A stretch of DNA of 64,000 nt from Bacillus sp. NTK071 (GTDB taxonomy: Bacteria > Bacillota > Bacilli > Bacillales > Guptibacillaceae). Position numbers and translations under genes: made by a program. The stretch is taken from NCBI RefSeq assembly GCF_017303315.1, contig NZ_JAFKOI010000005.1, positions 124,001 to 188,000 on the forward strand, read 5' to 3'. Below, in pieces: positions 16,541 to 27,014 of the stretch; positions within the stretch are counted from its first letter, which is position 1, and each line of letters begins with the position of its first letter. The notes beneath the pieces were generated by a model that made no database searches, had not been told where the DNA came from, and worked only from the letters and a program-made list of their open reading frames with translations.

Positions 16541-18868
16541 CTATTCGTTTAAAGCTGGTTCTAATCCTTGTTTTTTGTGTTTTTTCAATTGGAAGAAGAA
16601 GAACGTAATGGTACCTATCGCAAAAATCGCAATAAATCCTAAAAGAACATAGACGTTTTGCCACATGTACGCAATATCGCCACTTGAAATAACTGCTTTG
16701 AAGCCTGATACAGTATACGTCATTGGTAACCAGATATTAAACACTTGTAATCCTTCTGGTATTAATTCAATAGGGAACGTACCAGCGCTTGTTGTCAGTT
16801 GCAAGATCAAGATGATAATAGCAACGAATCGACCAGGATCTCCAAGTGTCGTAACAAAGAACTGAATAAGCGTCATATAAGCAAGACTTGATACTATTGA
16901 GAATAATAGGAATAACGGTACGCTTTGAACTTCAATACCAAGGCCATACAATAATAGGGCATCTGCTACTAGAGATTGAATAATTCCAACTGTTAGAAGA
17001 ATACCGTATTTACTCATAAACCATCCGATTGCTGTACGCGGGCTTCCTGCTGGCTCACGTAGTGGGAACACAATTGACATTAATAGCGCTCCTACAAATA
17101 AACCAAGTGAAAGGAAGTAAGGCGCGAATCCTGTACCGTAGTTCGGTACTGAAGATACGGCTTCAGTATCAACATCCACTGGATCAGCAAACATACTGTA
17201 CGTTTCATCATCGGCTTTTGTTTCTGAAGTCTCTTCTGCAGCATCACCAAGTTTGTCACGAAGTTCGACTGATCCGTCTGTTAAATCTTTCGCTCCGTTA
17301 TCAAGTTTCGTAGATCCGTCTGCTAATTGACTTGCCCCTGAGGATAAGTCATTTGATCCACCCTCAAGCTCGGAAAGTCCATTTGCAAGCTCTTTTGATC
17401 CACTAAACAACTTATTCATACCAGAATTAAGTTGATTTACATTATCAATCATTGTTGTCCAACCTGATGCAACTGCGCTGCTTCCATCGGCAACTTTTTC
17501 TGCACCAGCATGAAGTTGATTTACACTATCTTTCGCTTGATTAACACGCTCACCATAGCTAACAAGACCTTCTTCTAATTGTGCCTGACCTTTATAGAGA
17601 TCAGTTGCACCCTGTGCTAAAGCTTTCTGACCTTCTAGAAGAGCATTAGCATTTGCTGATGCATTAGACAGTTTCTCAGAAAGAGTTGTAAAACCCGTCG
17701 CTACATCTCCAATAGATTTAGCAGCAGAACCTGACTTCTCAGCGATTGGTTTCAACTGACTAATAAGCTCTTGTTTCTGTTCATCCGTATATTGGTCATT
17801 TTTCTGGATCGATTGAATGACTGCCTGAAGTTCTTGTGGAACTTCTTTCGCCTTTGTACCACCGTTCGTTAAAGACTCCTTCAAGCCCGCAGTATCTACA
17901 CTACTTGGAGATGAATTCTCTAGTTTGGTAACAGTCTGATTCAAACCGTCCATCAGTTTCTTTGTTCCTGCTTTGCTATCTTGTACACCAGCAAGAAGCT
18001 TTTCTTGTCCTGATTTAAACTGGTCCATCCCGTTACTAAGCTCGCCAACACCATTACTAACCTGTTTTGACCCGTCAGCTAACTGGTTAATTTCAGGTTG
18101 TTTCTTCTCTAAACCGTTTAATAGATCTGTTGATCCCTGGTTTGCCTTGTTAATACCATTTGCAAGATCATAAGATGCACTTTCTGCACTACTAAGACCA
18201 TTTGTTAACTCAATTGAGCCTTCATTAAGTACAGCAAGATTATCTTTTAACTGCTTTGTGCCATCTTTTAAATCAGATGAACCATCAGCGAGTTTTCCCG
18301 CACCATCAGATGCGTCTGACAATCCATCCGCAATTTCACTAAATTTATCAAACACGACTTCACTATAATTTTCCGTAATGTTTTCAGCGATTTGAGATTT
18401 AATTTGCTCTACTGCTGTTCCACCAATTTGCCCAGCAAGGAAGTTAAAGCTTTCATTTGGAACATATTCTAGGTTTAATTTATCCGGATGCTCATCAAGA
18501 ACAGTAGTGGATTTCTCTGAAAAATTGTCCGGAATTTGAATTTTCATGTAATATGTCTGATCTTGAAGCCCTTCATTGGCTTCTTTCTCACTTACAAAAT
18601 CCCATTTAAATTCAGGTTCCTCTTTTAACTTATCTACTAACTCATTCCCAATCTCCAGATGTTCTCCTTCAAAATCAGCGCCCTCGTCATTATTAACAAC
18701 TGCTACTGGAATTTCGTCGAGATTTTCATATGGATCCCAGAATGCCCAGAGAAACATTCCACTATAAAGAACTGGAATAAACAAAACCGCTATAACTGGG
18801 ATTAAAATCTTTTTATTTTTGAGTAATGATGACCATTCCGATCGAAATTGACGAAATGATTTTTTCAT
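16541..18868 (-). CDS. yhgE: YhgE/Pip-family membrane protein
   Basis: 775 residues, the same length as I recall for B. subtilis YhgE. One N-terminal membrane segment (about 20-42) is followed by a long extracellular region. That region holds many repeats of the LADGSxxLxxG kind (about 190-560), expected to form helical coiled rods. Six C-terminal membrane helices (about 580-755) are of the ABC-2 permease type. Relatives include the phage infection protein Pip and type VII-associated proteins; the biochemical role is not established. The TetR gene yhgD lies upstream, with two matching inverted repeats between them, so YhgD probably represses it. Confidence 0.88.
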   Translation of the reverse strand: MKKSFRQFRSEWSSLLKNKKILIPVIAVLFIPVLYSGMFLWAFWDPYENLDEIPVAVVNNDEGADFEGEHLEIGNELVDKLKEEPEFKWDFVSEKEANEGLQDQTYYMKIQIPDNFSEKSTTVLDEHPDKLNLEYVPNESFNFLAGQIGGTAVEQIKSQIAENITENYSEVVFDKFSEIADGLSDASDGAGKLADGSSDLKDGTKQLKDNLAVLNEGSIELTNGLSSAESASYDLANGINKANQGSTDLLNGLEKKQPEINQLADGSKQVSNGVGELSNGMDQFKSGQEKLLAGVQDSKAGTKKLMDGLNQTVTKLENSSPSSVDTAGLKESLTNGGTKAKEVPQELQAVIQSIQKNDQYTDEQKQELISQLKPIAEKSGSAAKSIGDVATGFTTLSEKLSNASANANALLEGQKALAQGATDLYKGQAQLEEGLVSYGERVNQAKDSVNQLHAGAEKVADGSSAVASGWTTMIDNVNQLNSGMNKLFSGSKELANGLSELEGGSNDLSSGASQLADGSTKLDNGAKDLTDGSVELRDKLGDAAEETSETKADDETYSMFADPVDVDTEAVSSVPNYGTGFAPYFLSLGLFVGALLMSIVFPLREPAGSPRTAIGWFMSKYGILLTVGIIQSLVADALLLYGLGIEVQSVPLFLLFSIVSSLAYMTLIQFFVTTLGDPGRFVAIIILILQLTTSAGTFPIELIPEGLQVFNIWLPMTYTVSGFKAVISSGDIAYMWQNVYVLLGFIAIFAIGTITFFFFQLKKHKKQGLEPALNE

Positions 18869-18888
18869 ATTATATCCTCCTGTCTATT

Positions 18889-18911
18889 TGACCGTTCTTC
18901 TCATTTGGTCA
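18889..18911. promoter_or_regulatory. YhgD operator candidate 1
   Basis: TGACCG-N11-TGGTCA, 23 bp in all, between the promoter and the start of yhgE. Outer arms TGACC/GGTCA are perfect. Confidence 0.6.
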
Positions 18912-18941
18912 TTGTAAAACAAAAAAAAGAGCAACAGCACT

Positions 18942-18947
18942 ATTATA
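18942..18947 (-). promoter_or_regulatory. -10 box of yhgE
   Basis: TATAAT on the minus strand. The -35 region is poor and is covered by operator 2, consistent with a repressed promoter. Confidence 0.45.
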
Positions 18948-18966
18948 TTTATTTAAAACCCTTGGT

Positions 18967-18989
18967 TGACCACTTCTTGATTCTGGTCA
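18967..18989. promoter_or_regulatory. YhgD operator candidate 2
   Basis: TGACCA-N11-TGGTCA, 23 bp, same spacing as operator 1. It covers the -35 region of yhgE. Confidence 0.65.
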
Positions 18990-19066
18990 TTTTTTGCTAC
19001 AAATAGTAATATAACACCCTTTTTTTTGAATAGCAATAGCCATTTGATACTTTATTTCTGTTATTA

Positions 19067-19642
19067 CTATTCTACCTTTATGCCTCGCATCATATAAAAT
19101 TCTAGATGATCCGCAATTTCCTCTTTTGTAAGCGACTGATGTGATTTTTCCCAGTCAAAAATAAGAGCAATGTACACTTTAAACATAAGAAATGCTGTAA
19201 GAGAAGGGTCACATTCTTTAACTTCATTGTTCTCTATGCCCCGTTCAATCTCTTGTTCGAGAAATGAAAGGATCGCTTTTTCAATAAGTTCAAGTGCATC
19301 AATTGCTGCTGGTGTGCCAATCTCACGCACTTCCTGTGAAAGTTTAATGGCCAATTGATGCTCTCTTCGATGTTCAAGTACACTATAGAGAGCTCTATGC
19401 AAATTCACGAAGAAATTATCTTCTTTGTAAATTGAACTCTTAGCAAGCTCCTTCAATTCCTTTACCATACCGGTTACGATCTCATTAAATAATTCTTCTT
19501 TATTTTTAAAGAAGGTATAGATCGTACCTTTTCCTACATTAGCTATTTTCGCTACTTGATCCATAGTGGTCGCTTTATACCCAAACATTGAAAATGACTT
19601 TTCAGCAGCTTCTAGAATACTCTTCCTTCGATCAAATACCAT
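19067..19642 (-). CDS. yhgD: TetR-family regulator YhgD
   Basis: 191 residues. The N-terminal TetR helix-turn-helix (about 5-50) has TTMDQVAKIANVGKGTIYTFFKNKEELF; the rest is the helical ligand and dimer domain. It sits directly before yhgE, as in B. subtilis, and 13 bp after the kinase gene, so kinase and yhgD are probably one transcript. Two 23-bp inverted repeats with identical spacing in the yhgD-yhgE gap are its likely binding sites. The inducer is unknown. Confidence 0.88.
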   Translation of the reverse strand: MVFDRRKSILEAAEKSFSMFGYKATTMDQVAKIANVGKGTIYTFFKNKEELFNEIVTGMVKELKELAKSSIYKEDNFFVNLHRALYSVLEHRREHQLAIKLSQEVREIGTPAAIDALELIEKAILSFLEQEIERGIENNEVKECDPSLTAFLMFKVYIALIFDWEKSHQSLTKEEIADHLEFYMMRGIKVE

Positions 19643-19655
19643 CGTGCTCCCCCTT

Positions 19656-20903
19656 TTAGTTATTCGTTGGTAGCGTCACTGTTACAGTCGTACCCTCTCC
19701 TAGTTTACTCTTGTATGAAACCTTCCCGCCAATGTTACGTATGAGTCGAATTGTAATCATTGTTCCGAGACCGGTCCCTTTTGATTTCGTGGTATAGAAG
19801 GGAAGACCAATCTTTTCAAGTTGTTCTTCGTTCATTCCAGCTCCATTGTCCTGAATAACGATATCTACAGTACCTTTTTTTGTCCCATTTTGCAATGAAA
19901 TAAGAATTAGTCCTTTTTCCTCAATTGATTCAATAGAATTTTTAATTAAATTAATTAAACATTGCTTTAACTCCTGGGAGTTACCATTTATTTCAAAATC
20001 GCCTTTTTCTTCATACTGCATCTTAACGGCATGATAAGATGCTAGTACCTCTGTTAAATTTGTTGTATCTTTTACAACCTTATTTAAATTAACAATCTCA
20101 TAATCACTTTTTGAGGGTTTAATGAGCATGAGATAATCTGTAATAATTTTGTTCGTTCGATCTATTTCTTCGATCATTAGTGGCGCATAATTCTTAATCT
20201 TTTCATCATCTGAATCACTAGAAATAAACTGAAGAAGTCCTCTCACCGTCGTTAGTGGATTTCGTATTTCATGAGCGATTGCAGCTGCCATTTTACCAGC
20301 TACAGACAATTTTTCGAGATATACTGTTTCTTCCAGCTGTATATTAATAAGAACTAGACGTTCTGTTAAATAGAAAATAAAAAAGTAAGCAATAGCAAAA
20401 GAAGTGAAATAGATCGGATAAAAATACGTTTTTAATGGAACAATCAATGTAAGTACAATAGTGATATAAAAAAGCATAAAGGTTCCACCAGTCAGTAGAA
20501 TAACCTTCCACTTTCTTATTGATCTTTTAAAATACCTGTAGAAAATAAGCGAGATAATATAACCGACCATAGCAATCAGTACGCCTACCCAAGCGTATTC
20601 TCCACCCATTCCTAATCGCATAAGGATTATTGTGGACATACATAGTAGTCCTGCAAATCCACCACCATACAATGTGACCAGTATCAGAGGAACTATTCTT
20701 AAATCAAATACTGTTTCACCAAATGTCTCCAGTGGAAAAAGCATACAGAGAAGGGCCATTATTGAACTAATAAATCCGTAAATGAGCTTCTTCTTCAAAT
20801 TAATTGATATTGATCTCCTAAATGGCATGACCATGTTCCAAATAAATAATACAGAGAAGAGCATTGCTATATTGATAAGTAAAGGTCTTGCCATTTCCAA
20901 CAT
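19656..20903 (-). CDS. Sporulation-type sensor histidine kinase
   Basis: 415 residues. Five or six N-terminal membrane helices (about 8-180) are followed by the phosphoacceptor domain with H211 in AHEIRNPLTTVRGLLQFI and the ATPase domain with N, G1 (DNGAGM) and G2 (GTGLGT) boxes. The HEIRNPLTxVRGxLQ sequence is the type seen in KinA-KinE, which phosphorylate Spo0F. No response regulator is adjacent, as expected for that group. Layout resembles KinB, but the kapB partner is absent. The ATG at 20903 has an AGGAG site and is preferred to in-frame starts upstream. Confidence 0.8.
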   Translation of the reverse strand: MLEMARPLLINIAMLFSVLFIWNMVMPFRRSISINLKKKLIYGFISSIMALLCMLFPLETFGETVFDLRIVPLILVTLYGGGFAGLLCMSTIILMRLGMGGEYAWVGVLIAMVGYIISLIFYRYFKRSIRKWKVILLTGGTFMLFYITIVLTLIVPLKTYFYPIYFTSFAIAYFFIFYLTERLVLINIQLEETVYLEKLSVAGKMAAAIAHEIRNPLTTVRGLLQFISSDSDDEKIKNYAPLMIEEIDRTNKIITDYLMLIKPSKSDYEIVNLNKVVKDTTNLTEVLASYHAVKMQYEEKGDFEINGNSQELKQCLINLIKNSIESIEEKGLILISLQNGTKKGTVDIVIQDNGAGMNEEQLEKIGLPFYTTKSKGTGLGTMITIRLIRNIGGKVSYKSKLGEGTTVTVTLPTNN

Positions 20904-21008
20904 GATATTTTCTCCTTTATTACTAATTGTTACCAACAACGCAAATCTACACTATTATAAAACAAAACACAATGAACTCCTATAAACTTTTGTCATTTTC
21001 TTATTACA

Positions 21009-21041
21009 CAAAAAGGTTCACCTACTTAAAGGTGAACCTTT
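21009..21041 (-). terminator. Terminator of the hem operon
   Basis: AAAGGTTCACCT/AGGTGAACCTTT followed by TTTTTGTG on the minus strand, just after the hemY stop. Confidence 0.88.
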
Positions 21042-21042
21042 C

Positions 21043-22449
21043 TTACTTTAAGAAGTTCAGCACAGAAGTTACAGAAGCTTCTCCTTGATTTATGCAATCT
21101 GGCAGACCCACACCGTTATAGGAGGCGCCTGCTAAGAATACACCTGGCATTTTCGCTTCAATTCCTTCTTTCACTACATCAATCCTATTTCGGTGGCCAA
21201 CCTCGTATTGAGGCATTGATTGTCTCCATCTTGTTATTCGATAGAATTCAGGATGTCCCTCAATTTCCATGATCTGATTCAGGTCATTTAGAACGGTCTG
21301 TACGATTTCTTCATCGCCCTTTTCCACAATTTCTTCTTTTCCTGCTCTTCCAACATAGCAGCGTAATAGTACTTTACCTTTTGGTGCGGCATGTTGCCAC
21401 TTACGATGCGTCCAAGTGCAAGCTGTGATGGTATAGTCGGCATTTCTAGATACAACAAATCCAGTCCCATCCATTGCCTTCTTCACTGCTTCTTCAGGGA
21501 ATGCCATCGCAACAGTTGCAACCGTTGTAGAAGGCATTTCCGCAAGAGGTGCTACTTCTTTTTGATCACGTAACATGTGGTGAACCTGCTGGTGAGGAGT
21601 CGTAACGATGACCGCATCTGCTACAATTTCGTCACCATTAGTTGTCGTCAGAATATAGGAATCCTTTTCTCTTGTCAGCTGATCTACTTTTACATTTCTC
21701 TTGATCTCTATATCTGTCAGCTTATCTTCAATTGCTTGGATAAATGATTGTAAACCTGACTTTACGGTCAAGAAGGCTGGCTTCTTCTTTCCAGTGCTTC
21801 TCCGTGATGGAGGTGTTGTCTTTTTCATACCTAGAATTAAGCTACGATACTTTCTTTCTACATCATAGAATTGTGGGAAAGTAGACATTAAACTCAATTT
21901 ATCAATATCACCTGCATAAATTCCAGATAAGAGTGGTTCGATTAGATTTTCAACCACTTCATTCCCTAGGCGTCTACGGAAGAACAGGCCAAGCGACTGA
22001 TCATTTCCATCATCTTCTCTTCTTGGAAGAATTAAGTCAAAGGCTGCTCTGACCTTCCCTTTTAGGCTAAACAACTGAGTCGACACAAACGGAGCAAGTT
22101 CAGTAGGAATACCCATAACGGCACCACCTGGTATTGGGTAAAGTTGATCATTATTCAAAACAAATGCTTGCCCAGTGGAATTCGGGACAAGCTGATCCTC
22201 CATACCCACTTCTTTGACTAAACGAGCCGCACTCTCTTTTCTAGCAAGAAAGGAATCAGGTCCTCGCTCAATCACATACCCGTTCGTGGTATCTGTCTGG
22301 ATTTTGCCGCCTAATCGGTCATTGCCTTCAAGTAAAGTAATCTTATAAGGAACGTCTGATTCACGCATTTCCTTTTGAAGATAATAGGCAGCAGTTAATC
22401 CTGTGATTCCTCCACCTACAATAACAATTCTTTTTGGCTGTTTATTCAT
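21043..22449 (-). CDS. hemY: Coproporphyrinogen/protoporphyrinogen III oxidase HemY
   Basis: FAD-dependent oxidase of haem synthesis. In Firmicutes it mainly makes coproporphyrin III (CgoX). 468 residues from the ATG; a GTG one codon earlier is also possible. The FAD-binding [14 protein letters not shown] motif is near residues 12-25, [12 protein letters not shown] follows, and the C-terminal [16 protein letters not shown] closes the cofactor site. It overlaps the hemH stop by 8 bp, so the last two genes of hemE-hemH-hemY are tightly coupled. Confidence 0.95.
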   Translation of the reverse strand: MNKQPKRIVIVGGGITGLTAAYYLQKEMRESDVPYKITLLEGNDRLGGKIQTDTTNGYVIERGPDSFLARKESAARLVKEVGMEDQLVPNSTGQAFVLNNDQLYPIPGGAVMGIPTELAPFVSTQLFSLKGKVRAAFDLILPRREDDGNDQSLGLFFRRRLGNEVVENLIEPLLSGIYAGDIDKLSLMSTFPQFYDVERKYRSLILGMKKTTPPSRRSTGKKKPAFLTVKSGLQSFIQAIEDKLTDIEIKRNVKVDQLTREKDSYILTTTNGDEIVADAVIVTTPHQQVHHMLRDQKEVAPLAEMPSTTVATVAMAFPEEAVKKAMDGTGFVVSRNADYTITACTWTHRKWQHAAPKGKVLLRCYVGRAGKEEIVEKGDEEIVQTVLNDLNQIMEIEGHPEFYRITRWRQSMPQYEVGHRNRIDVVKEGIEAKMPGVFLAGASYNGVGLPDCINQGEASVTSVLNFLK

Positions 22450-23398
22450 CACTAATCATCTTCTTTTTAGTTAATTCACGTGTCACAACTGTTGCTAGAA
22501 TTTCTATAAATTCATCCGTTGCATTTGGCATCTCTGGTCTATGATAGAAAGCTCCTAGCTCATCTGTCATTTGTCTGCACTCATAGTCATTATCGTACAG
22601 CACTTCTAAATGATCGGCTACGAAACCAACGGGACAATAGATAAATCCAGTGAAGCCTTCTTGTTCAAATAGATCACGCGTCAAATCCTGAATATCAGGC
22701 CCAATCCATGGATCTGGTGTGCTTTCTTCACTCTGCCATCCAATAGCATAATTCTTAATCCCTGCCCGATCTGCGATATGTTTCGCTGTTTCCTCAAGCT
22801 GAGCAGGGTATGGATCGCCATCTTGCAATAATCTCTCTGGGACACTATGAGCAGAAAAAATCACAACCGTTTTTTTCTTTTTATCTTCATTCATTTCACT
22901 TAAACAAGATTGAAGTTGGTTTACCCAGTACTGGATAAATTTTGGCTCGTTGTACCATTGATCAATTGTATAAATATAAGGATAACCAAGCTTTACCGCT
23001 TCTGCTTTTGCCCGTTCATTATAGGTTTTAACACTTAACGTGGAATAATGAGGCGCAAGAACTATACTAACTGCTTCTTTAATCCCGTCTTTTTGCATAT
23101 CTCTAACCGCTTCCTCTACAAACGGCTCAATATGCTTCAACCCAAGATAGCTTTTAAATTGGATGGTTTCATCACCAAATTGCTCATTCATTCGATCTTC
23201 TAACTTTTGAGCTTGTTCTTGCGTAATATCCGAAGAAGGAGATATGCCACCGATCGCTTCGTACCGATCGATTAAATCTTGTAGCATTTCATCTGTAGGT
23301 TTCTTCCCCCGGTGGATATGCGTATAGTATGGTTCGATTTCTGTTTCGCTTCGCGGTGTGCCATAAGCCATTACAAGAAGGCCAATCGTCTTCTTCAT
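22442..23398 (-). CDS. hemH: Coproporphyrin III ferrochelatase HemH
   Basis: Inserts ferrous iron into coproporphyrin III in the Gram-positive haem route (CpfC). 318 residues, close to B. subtilis HemH. Catalytic residues are H184 in [10 protein letters not shown] and E265 in [16 protein letters not shown]12 or nearby (MAYGTP) is the usual axial contact. Soluble, as in Bacillus. It starts 17 bp after hemE and overlaps hemY. Confidence 0.95.
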   Translation of the reverse strand: MKKTIGLLVMAYGTPRSETEIEPYYTHIHRGKKPTDEMLQDLIDRYEAIGGISPSSDITQEQAQKLEDRMNEQFGDETIQFKSYLGLKHIEPFVEEAVRDMQKDGIKEAVSIVLAPHYSTLSVKTYNERAKAEAVKLGYPYIYTIDQWYNEPKFIQYWVNQLQSCLSEMNEDKKKKTVVIFSAHSVPERLLQDGDPYPAQLEETAKHIADRAGIKNYAIGWQSEESTPDPWIGPDIQDLTRDLFEQEGFTGFIYCPVGFVADHLEVLYDNDYECRQMTDELGAFYHRPEMPNATDEFIEILATVVTRELTKKKMISDE

Positions 23399-23415
23399 GC
23401 TACACCTCCCGTTCC

Positions 23416-24459
23416 CTAGCTGTTCTTGCGTGTATAATCATGTACAAAGCTTGTTAAGCGTTGTAAAGTTTCTACTTTAACTTGTGGAAATACGCCATGA
23501 CCCAAGTTGAAAATGAATCCTGGTGACTGCATACCCTGATCAAGAATTTCTTTTGTTCTTTCTTCAATTACTTCCCATGGTGCAAGCAAGAGTGCAGGCT
23601 CAAGATTTCCCATAAGAGGCTTCGTAATCCCTTCTACTTCTCGCGCTTTTTTAATCGTAATTCTCCAGTCAATTCCAATTACATCAACAGGAAGCTTATT
23701 CCATTCCTGGATTAGGTGGCTTGCCCCTACACCAAACATTAAGAGCGGTACTCCCAATTCTTTTAGAGAAGAAAAGATACGATTCATTACCGGCGCAATA
23801 TACGTTCTGTAATCCGCTTCATTTAATGCACCTACCCATGAATCGAATAATTGCACGGCTTGAGCACCGGCTTTGACCTGCGCTGTCAAATAAGCAATCG
23901 TCATATCACCAAGTTTATTCATTAATTGGTGCCAGCCTTCTGGGTCTGTATACATAAATGCTTTGGTCTTATGATAATTCTTTGATGGCCCGCCTTCAAT
24001 CATATAGCTTGCGACAGTAAACGGTGCTCCACTGAAACCGATTAACGGTACAGATAGCTGTTCACGAAGCATTTTGATCGTTTCCATCACGTATGGAACA
24101 TCTTTCAATGGATCAAGTTCACCTAGACGATCAACATCTGATCTCGATTGAATAGGGTTATCAATGACTGGACCTACCCCGGATTTTATTTCAACATCAA
24201 CACCTATAGATGGAAGTGGTGTCATAATGTCAGCGAAAAGAATAGCAGAATCAACACCAAGCTGCTCAACCGCAAAACGTGTGACTTCTGCTGCTACTTC
24301 CGGATTAAGGTTCATCTCATGAAAGGAGTATTTCTGTCTAATTTTTCTATATTCAGCCTGATAACGGCCAGCTTGTCTCATATACCACACAGGTGTATGG
24401 TCTGTCTCTTCTCCTCGGCATGCCCGAAGAAATTGATCATTAAATGATGCTTTACTCAT
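23416..24459 (-). CDS. hemE: Uroporphyrinogen decarboxylase HemE
   Basis: Removes four carboxyl groups from uroporphyrinogen III to give coproporphyrinogen III. 347 residues, full length. The N-terminal signature [17 protein letters not shown] (about 22-38) and the second signature around [16 protein letters not shown] are intact, with the catalytic aspartate in LFADIMTPL. First gene of the hem operon; a sigma-A-like promoter lies about 50-80 bp upstream. Confidence 0.97.
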   Translation of the reverse strand: MSKASFNDQFLRACRGEETDHTPVWYMRQAGRYQAEYRKIRQKYSFHEMNLNPEVAAEVTRFAVEQLGVDSAILFADIMTPLPSIGVDVEIKSGVGPVIDNPIQSRSDVDRLGELDPLKDVPYVMETIKMLREQLSVPLIGFSGAPFTVASYMIEGGPSKNYHKTKAFMYTDPEGWHQLMNKLGDMTIAYLTAQVKAGAQAVQLFDSWVGALNEADYRTYIAPVMNRIFSSLKELGVPLLMFGVGASHLIQEWNKLPVDVIGIDWRITIKKAREVEGITKPLMGNLEPALLLAPWEVIEERTKEILDQGMQSPGFIFNLGHGVFPQVKVETLQRLTSFVHDYTRKNS

Positions 24460-24508
24460 GCTTGTCCACCTTTCTAATTACAAAACGTTCATTTTTACAT
24501 CCCTACAT

Positions 24509-24537
24509 ACTATAGCGATCGATGGCATTTGTGTACA
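24509..24537 (-). promoter_or_regulatory. Candidate hemE promoter
   Basis: Minus strand TGTACA, 17 bp, TATAGT. The -35 matches 4 of 6 positions. Confidence 0.45.
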
Positions 24538-24632
24538 GTCATTAAGGAAAAAAGTCATAAAATCGTCCTAGTTTGTAGCCGTTTACATCTACTCTATCAT
24601 AATAGAATCAGTCTTAAAGGAAAAGTCACGAT

Positions 24633-26852
24633 TCACTCGTTCGATTTTGCTTTCTCTTTGTTTTCTTTCCCGTTCTTCTCGTCCTTATTACCTTTCTCTT
24701 TCTTATCGTTTTTAAAACTATTGAACAAGCTAACTGAAGCTTCATTAGAAGGCTTACCCTCCTGATCGGTTAACGAGTTATAAGGTATAACCTGATAAGA
24801 TACTGATCCGAAGAACGAAATAGAATTTCGAGTATATTCTCCTTTTCCTTCTACTTCTGCAATCTGCTCACGTTCACCATCTTTTATTTCATAAATATGG
24901 TATGTAACACGATCATCCGATGAAGGAGTCCATTTAAGTTTTACTGCTGGAAGACCATAAAGGAAGTCAAATTTAGCACTTAAATCCGAAATATCAGGTA
25001 GTGAAATTGGCTTTTCCATATCTTTTACACCAGATGGCTTGTCAAATGAAACAGTACTCTTTTCATTAATATTAGCATTCACTACTTTTTTAAAAAGCTG
25101 AACAGGATATTCACTTCCACCAGTGAGATAATTCGTCTCAGTTGTGCGATCATAACCTATCCAAACTGCTCCTACTAACTCTGGAGTAAAACCAACAAAC
25201 CATGCATCTCTTGCTCCGCCAGGAACTTTTTCATAACTTGTTGTACCAGTTTTCCCTGCAACTTCAACTTTAGATTCGCCGCTAGTTGCTGTGCCGTTTC
25301 GAACTACGCCTTCTAGAATCCTCGTCATATACCAGGCTGTTTGTTTCGAATACACCTTCTTTTCCTGATGTTTTGCTTCTCCAACTAGCTTTCCATCGTG
25401 ATCGTAGAGCTTAGTAATGAAATAGGGATCGATGTGTTCCCCTTCTGCAGCAAATGGGCGATAAGCTTCCATCATTTCGAAAGGGGATACACCGTTATCA
25501 ATGCCTCCAAGCGCAATCTTTAAATCTTTATCTTCTATACTAAGTCCGTCCTTTTCTAGATACTTTTTAGAATAGGATATACCCATTTCATTTAGAAGCC
25601 AGACAGCTGGTGCGTTTGCAGATGTTCTAACTGCATCGTATAAAGAAATCTCCCCTGTGTATTGGTTGTTATAATTGGAAGGCGAATAGCCATCATAGTC
25701 TATTTTTTCATCTTTCAATAATGTATATGGGCTATACTCCTTTTTTTCTAACGCTGGTCCATACACAGCAATGGGCTTAAATGCAGAGCCCGGCTGCCTT
25801 TTCGAAGTCACATGATTGAGGCCCCTTTGAACATATTTTCTTCCACCCTGAACAGCCACAACGCCTCCGCTCTTTGTATCCATCATGGTTAACGCGCCCT
25901 CAGGAGGGTTTTCAGTGTCACTGCCTGGGAAAAAAGATTTATTCTGAAATTGCGTATAAGCTTCTTTTTGCAGATCGACATTCATCGGAACGACGATCTT
26001 GTAGCCCCCTCTTAGAACTTCTTCATTAGATAACTTATACCGTGTTTTTGCTTCTTGAAGCGTCATATCAATATACGTAAGATAAGCAGGTTCTTTCGTC
26101 ACTTCAGCTACATCTAACGAAAGAGTTTTTCCTTGTAGTCGAACTGTTTCTTCAGCTGTCAAATAATCGTGTTTTTCCATTAATGAAAGAACAAGATCCC
26201 TTCGCTCTTTGCTTTCTTCAGGGTGGTTAATAGGGGAATAATTAGAAGGGGCTTTCGGAAGACCTGCTAACGTTGCGCCTTCTTCTACACTGAGTTCTGA
26301 AACTGGTTTATTGAAAAACATCATGGAAGCAGATTGTATGCCGTAAGCTCCATGTCCAAAATAAATCTGATTTAAGTACATTTCTAGAATTTTATTCTTA
26401 CTATAGTTTCGTTCAAGGTTAATAGCAATGACGGCTTCTTTTGTTTTTCTAAGCCAGGATTTATCATTTGTTAGAAAGACGTTTTTCGCAAGCTGCTGCG
26501 TTATCGTACTTCCGCCTTCTACTTTTTTACCTGCAAGAATGTCGCGATATAGCGCACGTCCAATTGCTTTAATGTCAAGTCCATGATGATCGTAGAACCG
26601 ACTGTCCTCTGTCGCAACAAAAGCTTCTTGAACATGATCAGGTACATTATCTATTGAAACAGGATCGCGATTTTCAAAGTAGAGCTTTGTAATTAATTCC
26701 CCTTCGGTATCAACAAGTTTAGTGGCGGAATTCATAACTAATTTCTTCTCATCAATCACGTAATTACCTGCAAGCAAAATGCCAAGATAGCCTAACAATC
26801 CTATCAAGAAAACGGCTGCTGTGGCGATAAGGCCTATCCCAAGCTTTTTCAT
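24633..26852 (-). CDS. pbpF: Bifunctional class A penicillin-binding protein PbpF
   Basis: Membrane-anchored peptidoglycan glycosyltransferase and transpeptidase, 739 residues. A membrane anchor (about 8-28) is followed by the GT51 domain with catalytic E82 in ATEDSRFYDHHG. The transpeptidase domain has S356-x-x-K359 (SAFK), SAN 411-413 and KTG 534-536. A fibronectin-III-like segment and a highly charged Lys/Glu/Asn tail end the protein. The ATG at 26852 is chosen; the GTG at 26864 overlaps its own GGGAG site. It lies beside hemE, as in B. subtilis, where PbpF is linked to sporulation and vegetative wall synthesis. Confidence 0.92.
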   Translation of the reverse strand: MKKLGIGLIATAAVFLIGLLGYLGILLAGNYVIDEKKLVMNSATKLVDTEGELITKLYFENRDPVSIDNVPDHVQEAFVATEDSRFYDHHGLDIKAIGRALYRDILAGKKVEGGSTITQQLAKNVFLTNDKSWLRKTKEAVIAINLERNYSKNKILEMYLNQIYFGHGAYGIQSASMMFFNKPVSELSVEEGATLAGLPKAPSNYSPINHPEESKERRDLVLSLMEKHDYLTAEETVRLQGKTLSLDVAEVTKEPAYLTYIDMTLQEAKTRYKLSNEEVLRGGYKIVVPMNVDLQKEAYTQFQNKSFFPGSDTENPPEGALTMMDTKSGGVVAVQGGRKYVQRGLNHVTSKRQPGSAFKPIAVYGPALEKKEYSPYTLLKDEKIDYDGYSPSNYNNQYTGEISLYDAVRTSANAPAVWLLNEMGISYSKKYLEKDGLSIEDKDLKIALGGIDNGVSPFEMMEAYRPFAAEGEHIDPYFITKLYDHDGKLVGEAKHQEKKVYSKQTAWYMTRILEGVVRNGTATSGESKVEVAGKTGTTSYEKVPGGARDAWFVGFTPELVGAVWIGYDRTTETNYLTGGSEYPVQLFKKVVNANINEKSTVSFDKPSGVKDMEKPISLPDISDLSAKFDFLYGLPAVKLKWTPSSDDRVTYHIYEIKDGEREQIAEVEGKGEYTRNSISFFGSVSYQVIPYNSLTDQEGKPSNEASVSLFNSFKNDKKEKGNKDEKNGKENKEKAKSNE

Positions 26853-26938
26853 TCTATGAGGCACTCCCTTATAAACATAATTAAAGCTAAGCTTACATGA
26901 AAAATTGATTTTTTTGTACTATATAGAGTGACGATTCT

Positions 26939-26964
26939 GTTTAGCTTTTGCCAAATAAGGGTAA
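26939..26964 (+). promoter_or_regulatory. Sigma-B-type promoter of hmoB
   Basis: GTTTAG, 14-bp spacer, GGGTAA. One of several such promoters in this part of the window. Confidence 0.65.
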
Positions 26965-26967
26965 AGT

Positions 26968-26987
26968 ATCAGGCAATTCTGCCTGAT
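26968..26987. promoter_or_regulatory. Perfect inverted repeat at the hmoB start region
   Basis: ATCAGGCA-ATTC-TGCCTGAT, 8-bp arms, just downstream of the sigma-B-like -10 box and 27 bp before the start codon. It could be an operator or a leader hairpin. Confidence 0.55.
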
Positions 26988-27014
26988 CACTTCATTGAAA
27001 GGATGATGAGTAAG

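Noticed and set aside
16541-18868. LADGS-type repeats in yhgE as DNA tandem repeats
   Set aside because: The repetition is at protein level and degenerate in DNA; it is normal for this family.
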